Assembly: GCA_963573305.1 (NCBI GenBank)
Contig: OY754329.1
Span: 129,629,422 to 129,693,421, forward strand
Origin: Pyrrhosoma nymphula
Taxonomy: Eukaryota > Arthropoda > Insecta > Odonata > Coenagrionidae
DNA length: 64,000 bases
Direction: 5' to 3'
A program made the position numbers and the translations under genes. A model generated the notes under the pieces. It saw nothing but the letters and a program-made list of their open reading frames with translations, was not told where the DNA came from and ran no database searches. Below are positions 11,416 to 24,453 of this stretch, piece after piece. The number at the start of each line of letters is the position of its first letter. The stretch's first letter is position 1.

Positions 11416-12887
11416 ATAGTCGCCTTGTCTACACAAGGAAATACCATTACTGTAAAAATTGTCAATAAAGAACCCCGTGTACAATTAAACATTTTTCATA
11501 GCAGACAGTTTTCATGGTTCCGACCTACAACAGGATTTCCTGAATTTCACGGAACCCACTCAACGTGGCAACGGAACGATTTTTGTTCAAAAGCATGAGT
11601 TCGTCACCTATGTATTGCGGCATTTCAAGTTTCACTCGAGCACACACACCGATTGCCGGGCTTAGTGTTCCCGGAATTGAATTTCCAGAATGAGCTTAAG
11701 GAGGGTAATGCATCGGGGAGTTGAATAGGAGAGAATGCCACTGCTTGGTGGCCAAGGCACACGGTACGCGGGCTCGACGATCGACGAAAATATTTCCTCC
11801 CCCCTCCTTTCACATACTTCTACTATTTTTCAATTGATTGTCACACCCAGATTGATGCAAGTGCCTGGAGAAAGCTGATCCTTGAACCGAGATCCTCATG
11901 GTATTTTTCATGCTGTTAATTGTGTTAGATGTTATGACTAATCTAACTCCGCAGCTGATTTCCCGGACAATTTTTTTCTTCTTCTCCCTTCCTTCCTCTC
12001 CCAATACGCTCGTTCTGTCATAATTAAACTGATATGCACACCCACCCAGTAGATCAACCCAACCAAAGTACTTAAACAAGCCTTTCCCCTTACCCTCTCC
12101 CACATTTTCCCCTTCATTGAGTCACATAATAACGCATTCGTCGCTCATTGGCAATTGCTTTTCCTTTCTTCCTGTCCGCAGTGAGTACATATATCAAGTT
12201 GTTTAAATGGCTAAATAATAAGAGGAAAATGTTCAAAAGAAACTAATTGAGTTTGTAGGACAAAATTGTCACCTCATCGAAAGAAATCAGGGCAATGTAA
12301 AACAGGTATAAATGAAATTCAAATTTGAAAAAAAATGTAGGTGTACAGCACGTTGAAGAGTAAAGAGGTGCCGCATGTTGAATAGGTATGCTAAAGGTTG
12401 GTAATCACATGAATGCATATTGACTTCATTAATTTCTTAAACCAAAACCGGGAAGGTTGGAGGGAGTTTGGTTCCCTCCATGCCTGTACCAAAAGGGTTG
12501 AGTGTGGCCCCTCCTTCATACCTCTACCGAGGTGCTCTTGTCCCCTGTCTTCAAGTGGCAGGCATTTTCAACGTAGGATGGCACAATGGACCAAGATGTC
12601 TGAGTGCCAGGAAGGCTCCAGAAGGCCCTCGCCCACCCTTACGATCAATCATTAATTTCTTTTCAACTGAACTTTATTAATTTTCTATTTATGTTCTTGC
12701 AAACATAATGAGAATTTTATTTTTGTCAAAGGAGCTCACATAAAGATCGGACAATTCTAATGGCCATTTCAGATATGGGTTCAAATATGCATAGATGCGT
12801 ATGAGTTAGCAGAAACACATTTATTTAAATCATATTCCACTTTCAGGCTCAAATTTGAACTCCAGAAGAAAAATAAGAAATACTTAA
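11416..12887. other. No gene recognised
   Basis: Mixed AT-rich sequence. A GC-richer stretch at 12440-12660 has overlapping open frames on the plus strand, but I recognise no domain. Confidence 0.5.
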
Positions 12888-13655
12888 ATGACTTGGGAAT
12901 GGTTCGTACAGACGAGAGCAGAAAACATCCTAATTTTGGGACCAATAGTCCAAGCGAAAGCGGAAGTATATGCTGTCAAATTATGGATGCGTGCAGCGAA
13001 GATCGGAAAATACGTAAAATTACGTTATGATTATCTCGTTAGTGTCACAAGCCTTCTACATCAACTAGGATGGGAATCGGTTTCAGACCATCGATTAAAA
13101 TTTAGACAGTCTTTTATATAAGTCTCAAACCAGTTTATTTTCTGACGACCTTAATAAAATTTTACGAAACCCGACACTCTATGATGTATCAGATTATTAG
13201 AATAAGATTATAAAAATTAGAATACAGAACGGACAGGTTTAAAACTTCATTTTTCCCACGAACGATAAGAGGTCACAACAGCTGCTAAGGAGACTTTTAA
13301 CTAGGTTTTCCGATAGCTAGTGTAGATAATTAGTTGATTTGCTCTCTAATGCTTACATCTTTATCTAATACCTAGTATTAACAGCACGTCCGGCATGTTT
13401 CTTGTTTAACTCTTGTATCTCTGTGCATTTATGTAGTTGCAAAACACATTAATACAAATATTATCTCTTACATTAGTGGCATACCTATTGTGTAAGTGCA
13501 TGAAATTTTACCTCCTGGCATGTATTTGCAGGTTTTTTCTAATGCACCAATGGTCGTAGCTTAATTAACTTTACTAGGGTACAATGTAGTGCATGTTGGT
13601 GATAACTCCCCACTGCCACACACACTTGAAATGGCTTGCAGGGTATTCGTAGATA
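12888..13655 (+). mobile_element. CR1/L2-like LINE 3' end, copy 2
   Basis: The frame at 12888-13121 ends in LLHQLGWESVSDHRLKFRQS, the kind of phrase found downstream of the RT domain in CR1/L2/Jockey-type LINEs, where ORF2 ends in a DNA-binding tail. It then decays through several stops into a 3' UTR with CTGCCACACACACTTGAAAT and GTATTCGTAGAT. The same final phrases occur in the insertion at 27188-27552 and in copy 1 at 10775. Confidence 0.65.
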
Positions 13656-13885
13656 CTGGAACAGGGAACATAAGAGTATAAAGCATCTGACCGGCTAGAG
13701 TTTTCGAGCTCGTCATAACGTTGTGTGAAACGGTGCGAACAGAGTCATTTCTTATAATGAACTCGTTAATACGACACACATGAACACCCATGCCCTGAAT
13801 AGAGAAAAACCCACCCAGGTGAGACACGAACCCGCGGCCTTCGGATTGGCTGGCAATGAGGTTACCCCGCCGCCACCGAGTCCGA
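13656..13885 (-). mobile_element. tRNA-derived SINE (probable)
   Basis: On the minus strand, GGTGGCGGCGGGGTAACC (13885 side) is followed about 30 nt later by GCGGGTTCGTGTCTCACC, resembling box A and box B of a tRNA-type Pol III promoter, then by CTGGGTGGGTTTTTCTC. This head is typical of insect tRNA-derived SINEs. A real tRNA is unlikely, because box B has GTGTC where GAATC is expected. Confidence 0.5.
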
Positions 13886-14199
13886 CAAAGTTGAATAATA
13901 ATAAATAGTTGAAGAGGTCAATTTAACTGTGAAACGGGACTGTTTTTCCCTGCAACCCCAACAAAAATTTTCTCTCTTAAAATGTTGTGGTGGTAAATAT
14001 TCCTAAGAACGACTTACTGTTTCATTAATCAAAACAATGGGGAGCTTCATGTAATCCGGTGACACAGCTATGAAACCTGGAACAAAGCTAAAATACTCTT
14101 TCATTCGTAGAATGAAATCAGCAGGACGAGAAAAAATTATACAATGCCGCATGACTTTTCTTAGACAATGCCGCATGCCATCCTCATCTAGATCTAACA

Positions 14200-14459
14200 A
14201 ATGTGAAACTTGCGTGGTACCCTGCGAATACCACATGAATCAGGGGGTCATTTGTAGCGTGAGAGTTTATACAGAAAGTTTTTTTATGCAGTCTCTTTTA
14301 ACTGATGATGAGTCTACTGACAAAGTAAGTGAAGTGCCCAAACCTGTAACTGTTCTGGACGCCGTAAATTTATTGAACAGAGCAATTAATTTAAAAAATG
14401 AAAGTCATACATTTTTCTGGCTTTGTTTCACATTATGGACAACAAGCATAGTGGTATAA
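14200..14459 (+). pseudogene. Tigger/jerky-like DDE transposase, C-terminal fragment
   Basis: The 3' half of the frame starting at 14070 reads HMNQGVICSVRVY, then FFMQSLLTDDE and PVTVLDAVNLLNRAIN. In Tigger/jerky-type DDE_1 transposases, a 'MDQGVI..K..YY' phrase follows the last catalytic region and is followed by a 'TLLDAVxxIxxAW' helix, in the same order and spacing seen here. The final catalytic Asp would be the D of the MDQ phrase, and here it is Asn. The upstream catalytic region is not recognisable and the frame ends at 14457. Confidence 0.5.
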
Positions 14460-16202
14460 TATATACAGACATTAATGACTCCGCTTTTATTACAGAATGT
14501 AATGTAACAAGTGAAACAGACTCTTCAAAGATAAGACGAAAACTTATTGACGAATTCAAGTTATTTTAATATTTATTCCCTAGCACGAAAAAAAGGTGTA
14601 GTGAGAATTATGGGGAGAACGATATTCAAGAAGAAAAACCGAAGAAAACAACGTGCTTACAAAACTTAACAACTGGAAACAAGTTGTCCCAAGCACTGAA
14701 AAAAATAAAACTTGTCTCGTTAACAAAGGTGTTGGGCTACACTAAGCTTGTAAAATTACTAAAAATTATGCAGAGAAAATACATTTGTGCAACAAGAAAA
14801 TTAAGTTGTCTGTTATAAGTGATTATTTTGTGTGGACGATCTAAGAGGGTCGTCGGAGGGTCGAGGATTGTCGTCTAAGGGTGTATTTTATTGTTTAAAT
14901 AAAATGCTGAAACGTTTGACTTCTCTTAAAGAAGATGGTACATAAAAACCTGTATTAGGGAAACTTGTTCATATTTTGAAAAGTTTTATGGAACCGTTTG
15001 ATTCCAATATTGGCATATTTCACTGTATTTCAACTTTTTTATTGCAAAGAACCGCTAGAAATAAAGGAAATAAATATACCAAAAATACGAGTTATCGATT
15101 TATTTTTATATGGTAGCTAAATGATTTATTATTCCTCATTGGGTAATATTTAATTACAATTTAAAATTGCATATTAAATTTCAAAATTATATAATATGGC
15201 AACGGGAGAAGGATATTCGAAAAAGAGAAAGGCAAAGAGCTACTATTAAATTACGAGGCAAACGCCTGTCTAAAGGGAAAATATAGCGGTAGAAATACGA
15301 ATAATATTGCGGTTGTTGTTTTAAAATTTAACCATATGAGGAGTGTGATCGGACTATGGATGGGACACATTGTAAAAGAAGTTCCGAATCTCATCCTGGA
15401 AATGGGAAAAAGGAGAAGATGTTGAAGGACTAGAATATTGCACGTGCCAAAAGTTGCTAAGACAGTTATTAAAAGAGAAATGGGGAAAGCGTGGAGGACT
15501 TCCTAGGTAAAGACTATCGTGGGTTCAGGAAAGAAAGCGAACACGAGATGCTAAACGCAATGACAACAGATATTTGTAAAATAGCCACCATATCTTAATT
15601 TTCTTCTAGGACAGCTAGAGGGCTTTTACTGTTGTAGATTTTATGAGGACTGCAGAAAATAATAGTGGACTGGAAGAGTAATCGAAACCCAGCAGATTTT
15701 GTCTGTTTGGAACTCCAGCAATTTGGACAAGCCGTTGATTTAGGACAAACATAAAAGAACCTAATGGAAGTATATCTCTGAGTTTCCTCTTAAATAGAAC
15801 ACCGTTCAGTTGGGAAAAGTGTGCCCTCGAAAATACCCCAGGATAATGCCATTCCTTCATACTGAGAAGAATATTTTGGGCATTCTCCATCTTCTTTCTT
15901 TACTTTCATGTAATCTTTCGCGTGGTCACCTAATCTCCCCTAAAAAGCTCTTAAACCATCCAGTTGATGATTCGGATTTGGTCGCGGCAGGAAGCAGTCT
16001 CAAACAAGAGTCAGTAGAGTGCATGTATGCTATCATTCAACTCGATTTTCGTTTTCTGAATGAACACAAAATCATTTTAAAAATATATCATTACCATGAT
16101 TTTTGAAAACTTAACCTACCCAGTATAACAGTTCACGTCGAAATCTTTAACTGGCTGAATAACTGCCATTCTAGTCCAAATTAATGATAATTCGCCCCAT
16201 GT
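14460..16202. other. No confident gene
   Basis: AT-rich sequence. At 15340-15600 the plus strand reads like a decayed LINE C-terminus (MGHIVKE, then GKAWRTS and VGSGKK fragments), too damaged to assign. Nothing else recognised. Confidence 0.4.
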
Positions 16203-16505
16203 TTGTATTCTTTTTTGGCGAAAATAACTGGAGTACGAAAATCTAGGTTTGCCCGATTGTTGCAACAACAGGATAAAATGAAAAACAAATGGACTTGCAA
16301 TGGAATGCTAGGCGCATCTGAAAAGCGTAAACGTCAAGGCAAGGGTACTGTTTTTGAGGACGTCCTAAATCAACCGCTTTTCGTTGTACATCCAAGGAGT
16401 GTGTTTCAGTGGTTCAGTGTTGATAAAATAGCCAGAAGACAACTAAAAAGCTGGGTCAAAAATATATCAAATCAACGGTTGGTTGTCTCTATGATAATGC
16501 ATTAA
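16203..16505 (+). pseudogene. Possible Tigger/CENP-B-type helix-turn-helix fragment
   Basis: A 100-codon frame with QQQDKMKNKW, then EKRKRQGKGTVFEDVLNQ. N-terminal HTH regions of Tigger/CENP-B transposases commonly have 'KRxRxGKxxDVEDALxxWF' at this place. The remainder (FQWFSVDKIARRQLKSWVKN) would be the second HTH. The fit is weak and no catalytic domain follows. Confidence 0.3.
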
Positions 16506-16997
16506 AGAAATTTACATCTAGAAAGCGCATTGAGAAAATAATGTTGTCAATCTTGGATGCTAATTGTTGGCAATCTTGGATGTTGGTTGAAATCTAATAA
16601 GTACACAAAAAATCTCACTTCGGAGTTTCTGCACAGTTTCCGGTGGAATTTTGAAAGAAACGGTAAGCAATACTTGAATTTCCATTTCGGTAGAATGCGT
16701 AAACGGCCGCGCTAGCCCTGTGGACAGACTTTTGATAGGCTGCAAAAATAATCTCACAGTACTTCTAATGCAACCCATTCGACATGGCTTCCTTCTGAGG
16801 TGACAACTCTGTCAAGCGGGATGAAAATTCTGTCGCGGTGGAATACGAGACATCAGCCATACCGCCGCATAGTGCTGGGCCATTGACACGAGAGAAGAGA
16901 GCAGATAACGATAACATCGAAAATACGCTCCTTCGGATTTCTATTGATGATTACCGACCGTAGCAGTGTCAAACGCGGCCGTTTGGGAATTGCGCTA
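16506..16997. other. No gene recognised
   Basis: Sequence between the possible HTH fragment and the duplicated block. It contains two near-identical short phrases (CAATCTTGGATG at about 16549 and 16571) and nothing else notable. Confidence 0.5.
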
Positions 16998-18285
16998 CGG
17001 CATTCCATACCTGTTAACATAATTATACCGCCGCAAGTTTCCAGATTAAAAATAGTTGCAAATTAAATGCCATAAATACCAATGATATAAATATATAATG
17101 CCTGAGAGATAGTTTTTTTATATTCATGTGATTGGTAACGATTCACAAACAATCACGGGAGTTTTACGACTCAGAAAAACAGACGATAACTTCCGAAATG
17201 TATCAAGTGATTAAAATGGGTAAAATTTAACTCTTTTATGCGTAAAGAATCAGAGAACGATCCTATATTGAACAATTCAAAGGCCTTTCAATCTATTTAT
17301 AACGAACCGGGAAATAGCATAAAACGACCTGACTAACATAGCTAAAGTATTACACGACGAACGAAATGAAATTGGGCAATGTAGACCGGTAACCGAACGG
17401 TATCGCCGGCATTTGACGTCCAAATGCCGTTCTGATTCGTGCCACTCGAAACTCGGCACTACCGCTAAATCGAGAGAGCTCGTGGGGGGAAGGAGATAGT
17501 GCGGACGGGTCATTCTGAGAGGCCGCATAAACGCGTAAAATAGGCGCAGTTTGAATCACTCTTCTTCGGCAACGCACCAGATGTTTTTCAAGGGCGGTTC
17601 TCAATGGCGATTCAATGGCTCTTTGGAGTGGCTGCACGTGAAGCACGTTAGTCCAAGTTTTCACGATCTTTCCTGAACGAATAAGGAACAGAAAAGTGGA
17701 AATTTAGTGTGACACTGGGAAGAAGCACCGAAAAGTTTCCAACTGATTCCCGCCGGACTTCGCCGGACTCAAAGGCTTGGAGACTATGATGCCCAATATA
17801 CGGAAGCCCCTTGATTTACAACCCAAAATAAATTATTTCCTAGCCACTTATTTTGCCTACAGAATAGGCCAATAGGTACGTCTCGTAAAGAATAGAAGTG
17901 CCTGAATACTTCCTAATCATAGCCACTCTCACGCCAATCCTTCAACTGTGACCTTTGTTCTCAGCGAGGTTTTAATTACGCTGGCCGACATACGCGGTCT
18001 CCAGCATACGCGGTCTCCAGCCGCTGTTTTATTTTGAATGTGTGCGCATATGAATGTTTGCGATGAGTGTTAACATATATTCTGCGATTATACCTAAAAT
18101 AACACATCTAAGCCTAAATGTGGCTTTCCACGGACAGTAAACTTTGCACGGACTCTCTCGAACGATTAACGCATGTCTTAATGCATGTTCATGAACGCTG
18201 AACTATGATAAAATTCTGATTAAAATAAACCATTGTGAATGGAGCATACGACTTCCGGAGATCAAGATTCTTCCCTGTTACGGTA
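16998..18285 (+). repeat. Duplicated non-coding block 1, copy A
   Basis: Matches 30067-33435 in order and orientation (for example CATACCTGTTAAC, TTCATGTGATTGGTAACGAT, CACAAACAATCACGGGAG, ATGAACGCTGAACTATGAT, CGACTTCCGGAGA). This copy lacks the two inserts (640 and 1500 bp) found in copy B, so it is the empty-site version. I see no conserved reading frame between the copies. Confidence 0.8.
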
Positions 18286-18449
18286 AAATACCTCTAAAGG
18301 CCGACGAACTCTCGACATCCCGCCTCCATCAGATTCCTCCCTCCCATAATATATGACTAACAATAAGTGAAATGCTGGTTATCCCGAAAGTGGGCGAACG
18401 CTAAACGCGAATCGAAAGGGGTCGAGTAGAGGGATAGGCGATATTTCCC
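18286..18449. other. Unassigned spacer
   Basis: Short unique-looking stretch. Nothing recognised. Confidence 0.4.
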
Positions 18450-19361
18450 TAAAGCTGGATTCACATGTACGGAAAACGTCGCGGAATCGCGGAGACGGAA
18501 AAGCGGAAAGCCAATCACGAATTGGCCGAGAAAAAAGGGGCGGAGTTAAAGCCTACAGCTGGATTCCATCGGACGGAAAACGACGCGGAAAGCGAGTACG
18601 GTAAAACGGATAGCCAATCACAGGTGGCCGGAATGCGATGGGGCTCTCAGCTAGGGCAGGCGGATCGGGCGGATAGAATTTATTGATATATCCAGCGTTC
18701 CGCGTGCGGAATGTGCCGTGAAAACAAATGATCAGCAACATCCGCTGTGGTTGCGGGAAAATAATTCAAAATCTAAGAACCAAGATGTCCATTATATAAA
18801 AAATCTTTGCATGTATGCACTTTTAGTTACGTAAATTATAATATAATTTTCATTCATACATCAGCAACTTCAATTAGTTATTACCACACACTTATACTCT
18901 TTTAACTTTGTCCCCGTCGAATAATTTTACACTGAAGTAAATCAATTAATTGGTTCCGAAAATACGATAGATTTAGTGTGTCACAGAGAATAATATATGT
19001 ACTTTAATGTTTTTTTCATTTATTTTACTCTTCATCGCTTCAGAATCAGACGTTTCTCTCCGGGAAATGCTTCTAGATGAGAATTCGAACACCCACCATA
19101 TTTACTTTCCCGTTTTCGCCGTTCCCTGTTAATGCACTTCCCAATTTTTCATCCTTCCTCCCCCTTCCTATTCCTTCCTCCCGATTCCTCTATTCCGCTT
19201 TCTGTCTCCGCACTCAGCTTTCCGCATCGCTTTCCGTAGTAGTTTCAATTCGCCCGTTCCACCGGCCGAAACTCCGCACCTTCGCTTGCCGCTGATCTGT
19301 GATTGGCTTTCCGCTTTTCCGTTTCCGGGAGCTTTCCGCCCAATTTGAACCCAGCATAGAG
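18450..19361. mobile_element. GC-rich element with inverted ends (TA-flanked MITE?)
   Basis: The left end (AAGCTGGATTCACATGTACG) resembles the reverse complement of the right end (CAATTTGAACCCAGCA). A perfect 22-bp inverted repeat lies inside the ends (18497-18518 against 19299-19320, core GGAAAAGCGGAAAGCCAATC). TA flanks both ends. A second AGCTGGATTC start about 100 bp in suggests a nested or duplicated end. It is about 0.9 kb with no transposase, so non-autonomous. The superfamily is not certain; TA target duplications would fit Tc1/mariner. Confidence 0.5.
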
Positions 19362-19692
19362 CTCGAGAGCTCTACGTCCCGCCACCGTCCGCTACGCCCA
19401 GAATTCTTCGTCAAGCAATTTGACGGACGCGGATGGGAGGTCCGGGTCGGCCGGTGCCCAGACGGAGTATTATACGCTGACTTCCGTCCATCTCCTTGCG
19501 AATTTCGGGGAGTACGCGTCAAACATTTGGAGTTCTAGGATTCTCTCCCTCCGCTTGCGTCCAGATTGATGATTGCTCTATAAAATTGTGTACCAGCTTC
19601 TCTGCCGCTTCCTTGTTTACATCCCTTTAGGCTGAATCACACGATCATTTTTAACGTATGTGTTCTGATAATAAGCTTAAAATTTCTCGCAG

Positions 19693-21186
19693 CGAAAGTA
19701 GTTCTGAGAATTATAAACATAAGGCTGGAGAAGAAGGCTAATGAATACCTGGGAGGCGAGCAGTTGGAGTTTTAGAGAGGGACGGGAACGCGAGACGCAA
19801 GAGCGTTGATGAGTGCGCTAGTAGATAGAAACATAGAGTATGGGCAGGATGTTTTTTGCATGCGTCGTAGATTTCGAGAAGGCGTTTGATAGGGTGGACT
19901 GGACGAAATTAATGGAAGTGTTGAATAAATTAGGGGTCGAGTAGAGGGATAGGCGTCTGATTCAGAATTTATATATGAACCAGACGGCGCAGGTTAGAGT
20001 AGCCGATGGAGAATCGGGATGGGCCATGATACGACGTGGAGTGCGGCAGGTCTGCCCACTATCGCCGTTGCTTTTTAACGTGTATTGAGAAGAAATGGAA
20101 AGGGAAGCATGGGGGGGATAAGGAGATAGGAATAAAGGTAGGAGGGGAGCAGACAAAATCAGTGAGATTTGAGGATGATCAAACATTGGCTAGTCAGTCA
20201 GCCAAAGGGTTACAGTCCATGGTGAATGCGTTCGATGTGCAGTGCGAAAGGAATATGATGAAGATTAACCACAAGAAAACAAAAGTGATGAGATTCTCTA
20301 GAAATAAGAAGGCGGGGCTGAATATAAGGGTGGGAGCATAGGCGTGTCCCGGACTACAGAAGTGGTGGTGCCAGGAGTAGAAACATAAAGTGAACAGAGT
20401 CTCTAGCTCTCTACCGTCCAGCCGCCAAGAGTCGGGAAAAAGGGAATAACTTAGAAAAGAATCTCGATCTAGTGGTGGTGCCACGGCACCAGTGGCACCT
20501 GCCTTGGACACGCCTATGGGTGGGAGGGCAGAAGATAGAGCAGGTCGAACAGTTTACGTATCTGGGTAGTATTTTGGAGGAGAATGCATTTTGCTAGGCT
20601 AGAATGGGTTTATTGGTAAGAACATCATATGCAGAATTACGCTCTCTAAAGAAGAATTTTCGAAGAGAAGGCAATTGATGATAGGGGGTCTGAGAAGAGA
20701 CGTAAAGTAAAGGCTGTTGAAAACTCGAATGTGGAGCGTGGCGCTGTATGGGTCGGAAACTTGGTCATTGCGAAGGGAGGATGTGCGTAGACTTGAGGCG
20801 TTTGAGATATGGGTTTGCAGAAAGATGCATAAGGTTATCTGCATGGCTAGAAAGACGAACGAGGAGGTACTGGATATGGTTGAAGAGAAGAGGAAGCTTG
20901 TGACAGAGGTTCGGAGAAGGCAAAAGAGATGAATTGCGGACTTTTGAGAGGTTAGGGCATGTCGAAGAGTGATTGAGGGGAGAACACTGGGGAAGCGTGG
21001 AAGAGGAAAGAAAAGTATGGGAATTCTGGACAAAATAAGAGGAGGTAGAGTATGTGAAGAATTTTATAGGGATTTAATGGCGGGACATCCTAAGAAGGGA
21101 AAGCGTGACAATGTCTATGAAATTGGGATGCAGAATTGTGACTGTCCAGGAACCTACCAATCAGCTGGTAGAATGCTCGAATGAAC
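19693..21186 (+). mobile_element. RTE-like LINE family B, copy 2, 5'-truncated
   Basis: Starts inside the RT (AAAGTAGTTCTGAGAATTATAAACA) and carries VDFEKAFDRVDWTK, a VRFEDD version of the catalytic box (Ala replaced by Glu), KINHKKTKVMRFSRNKKAG, and the C-terminal SLRREDVRRLEAFEIWV and GKRGRGKKSMGILDKIRGG. The 3' end is CAGCTGGTAGAATGCTCGAATGA, as in copy 1. Several stops and frameshifts are present. It is interrupted at 20337-20518 by a small hAT element. Confidence 0.85.
20337..20518. mobile_element. hAT-type MITE nested in LINE B copy 2
   Basis: Perfect 13-bp terminal inverted repeats (CATAGGCGTGTCC at the left, its reverse complement at the right) enclose 182 bp. The target site GGTGGGAG is duplicated exactly on both sides (20329-20336 and 20519-20526). 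An 8-bp duplication is the hAT signature. Copies 1 and 3 of the LINE give the uninterrupted sequence at this site. Confidence 0.85.
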
Positions 21187-21695
21187 CGACGACGTTCAGA
21201 GATTATTTAACCTAGTAAAGCTTTTCTGGGACAGAAAAATAATTTCGCCGATCACTCGGTCAATTTAGCAATCTCTTCTTGCACCTTTTCCACTCGAGAT
21301 ATTTATCGTTTAAATACCGATTAATTGAAAACATACGTCGTGCGCAATAATTGGTTACATGACAGAGATCGGGACGGAAATAAGAACATTCTTAAATAAC
21401 GGAATAAGGGATGGGGTTTTCTATCATTTCCGCTTTTCCTGAAAGTGTTCGCGTCATACGTTCATTTGTAATCTATATAATTGACTCTATTTCTGATAAG
21501 AAAAAACTGATCGTGTGGTTTAGGATTTACAATTCAATTAAAGAATCCATCTCCGTATTTCACGCCCTGCCCTGTGCCCTTCATTAAACAGTGGAACGAT
21601 CGTTTATAAGGAGCTGTACATTAAGATCTCGTATATTACTTTCGGTTATAAGACATTTGTATGCATATATTACCCCATATTGAGACGAGGGAACA

Positions 21696-21698
<3 letters not shown>
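21187..21698. other. No gene recognised
   Basis: AT-rich sequence between LINE B copy 2 and the TA microsatellite. Confidence 0.5.

Positions 21699-21759
<61 letters not shown>
21699..21759. repeat. (TA)n microsatellite
   Basis: About 61 bp of uninterrupted TA dinucleotides, lying immediately before duplicated block 2 copy A. Confidence 0.95.
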
Positions 21760-21763
<4 letters not shown>

Positions 21764-24064
21764 AGAAGTATAAACGCTTAACGACAGACGTTAGTACAGC
21801 TATCAACATTGCTATGCGAATAATTTAAGCAATTCGTGACAATAATATTGAGAATTTTACAACGTCGAAAGATTTTTAGTGATTATATCCGCGAAATAAT
21901 TATGGAATGGAACTCATTAGTACCATGCCGTCGGCAAAAAAAACCAGCCAACCAAAGCATGCCTGCTGACGTTGGGCATGCGGTCATATTGCGTCCTTCG
22001 TAAAATAAAACAAAGCGTACAATTTCCACTTGTTGAGCAATTCAGATTATAGCTCCTCCAAATGCGGCTACCACTTAATGACCATTGTGTCCCATTACCA
22101 GTGTTGGGGTAGTTTGAGCGAGATATCACTACACCTGTACAATGTATTTCATCTTTTAAAAACAATACGATCTAATCTCTCTTATGATAACTTGATAAGG
22201 GCCGAAAATCGACCACTTAATTATAAAAGGATGAATTTGGAGTTAGCCATCAAAAACTAGATCACATGAGTACTTCTTGTCAACATTTGATACATATGCG
22301 GGCAGTCACCTTTTTACAACAATTTAACGGTACAAATGGTGCAATGCAAAAAATATTTATCTTAAAACAGTTAATGTAACGTTCATAAAATGGAAATCAA
22401 ACTACAACACAGAACTCCAAGATGGAACGAACTCAGGGCAACACCAAATGAGATATCAGAATATGCAAACATTTGTGATGGATATTAACATTTATCTAAT
22501 TTTACCACCTTGAAACCAGATGAAAATATACATTTCCGAAACGTTGGGCAAGAGGTACACATGTGATCTATTTGTTGATGATCAACTCTCCAAAAACATC
22601 CTTTTTTAATGATATCAAAAATCGCTTATCACATCGCTTATCGAAATACTTGCCTAAAAAGACATGCTGTTACCATGGGAATTGGCACGGCTGTGCCCCA
22701 TTAGTCGGGCGTATTTAAAAACTGAGAAAGTTCAGAAAACGTCACAAATGTAACTATGTGTAGCTCCTATGCTTTCTCAATTATAAATAAAACATTGCTC
22801 AACGTGATAATTTTTATGAAACTGAAACCCAAAGGGTTGTTTGGGGAGGAGTCACTGTACAGCGACCAGCAAATAAGTAAAGTTCAAGTCATAAATCCGT
22901 ATTTCTAGTTCATTACTGAGGCGTTCCGTGAGACAAAATTTCGGTGGCACTGATAAAACTATATTCTCTTAATGCTCCTCAGACCTACTTAAATTTAAAA
23001 TAAAATGTAAATATAGTTTCAAGTATGACTGCACTCACCAACATTTTCTCGGCCATTATAAGCAGGAGGATATCCGACGCCTTTCTTTCAATCTATATTC
23101 ACGATTACGCTGGCACTACACTCCGAATATTATTGATATAGTATCACATCCCGCCGGATCACTGAATGGAACAACGATGTCGGTAATGAACACCTCTCGT
23201 TGATCATGCTTGATCATAATCCATTGGAGCGTGTTTTTTCTTTTAGATTTCACAGCACTGCATCACTCGTAATATAGGTACAGTATTTCAGTAAGTCACA
23301 AATTAATAATTGACACGAAAAGTATTTCCAACAATAACGTCACTTCTGTCTTCATCGTAAGAAAAACAACTAGAAGATATCCTTTGGCCAAGAAAGCAAC
23401 TTACTTTACTTCTTTTACTTCTTCACGCGAGCAACACAGCGGAAGAGTCTCGTTCCTTACCTTCCTCACCTCGCGCTCTCATCGCCTTGTCATGACTGGG
23501 CGGCCGTCACATGTGCGAGCACCGAGGCAATGAACCGAAAGAACGTTCTCACTGAAGTCAATGAATGTAATGGGTCCACGGTAAATGCCCTATTTAACTG
23601 AAGGGTATGATGAACTTATTTCACCTCCAGCTCACAAATCTGGTTAGAGGTTATCGCGGAGCGTAAAATCAAATTTTGAGGTGGCTGGAGCGGAAATCCT
23701 GAGTCATATGGTGCACATTTTCCGAACTTTTCAAGTAAGTAAAAAATTAATTTTTGGACCGCATTTTATTAACGTAAATCTGTTTATACGGAGGAAATCG
23801 CCATGCATGCAGTAATATAAATGATTCAAGAATTATGTTTAAAAATGATCGCATCCGATGAAGAATTGACATTGCGGGTTTTCGGCACGGAAGTGGTGAT
23901 TTAAGCGAAAATAACGTCTATATACCGTGTTTTTTACTCAGAATGACTCCTACACATTTGTTAGCAACCATTACAATAATATGGAATATATAATTTCGCG
24001 TTTAGGAGAAAATATATGCACATGTAATGGAATTATTACGAAATACTTGTCATAAGGCAACGTG
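21764..24064 (+). repeat. Duplicated non-coding block 2, copy A
   Basis: Collinear with 35263-37104: GCGCAGAAGTATAAAC, CAATTCGTGACAATAA, TTTTAGTGATTATATC, ACCAGCCAACCAAA, TAATGGGTCCACG, GAAATAC(T/A)TGTCAT. It is about 450 bp longer than copy B, because phrases around 22260-22600 are missing there. No conserved protein frame found, so this may be duplicated intergenic DNA or an unrecognised transposon. Confidence 0.75.
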
Positions 24065-24453
24065 TTCAAATATAAGATGTGAAATATGAATTGCCAAATA
24101 ACTAAATCGGTACCATACAATTTTTTCACTTTTATCTACCTATATGTATTACTAATCTTTCTTGGGCTACAACATTGTCGTGGTGGAAGGGCTTGGGTGC
24201 TCCGATGACCCCTAGAGCTGCATTGGCGGGAGCAATGTTCCTGGTAGGGTCGCCCATGCCAGATTGGTCGAAGGCTAGAAGACAGACGAATGGTAGTCCG
24301 CGCAGCGTCTATACCTCAGTGAGGCGGCCTCTGAAGTGATGGTGTATCGTAAAAAAACAAATACCTTACGTAATGTAAAAACAAAAAACGAATACCATCG
24401 CAATTAAAATAAAAACCTTGAAATTATGGACAGTTCATAAATGATAATGAATC

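Noticed and set aside
17277..17664. Overlapping minus-strand frames of 83 and 104 codons in duplicated block 1
   Set aside because: Not preserved in copy B at 31080-31370, so no sign of selection for coding.
21699..21759. (TA)n run as a regulatory or cruciform element
   Set aside because: An ordinary microsatellite; nothing around it supports a function.
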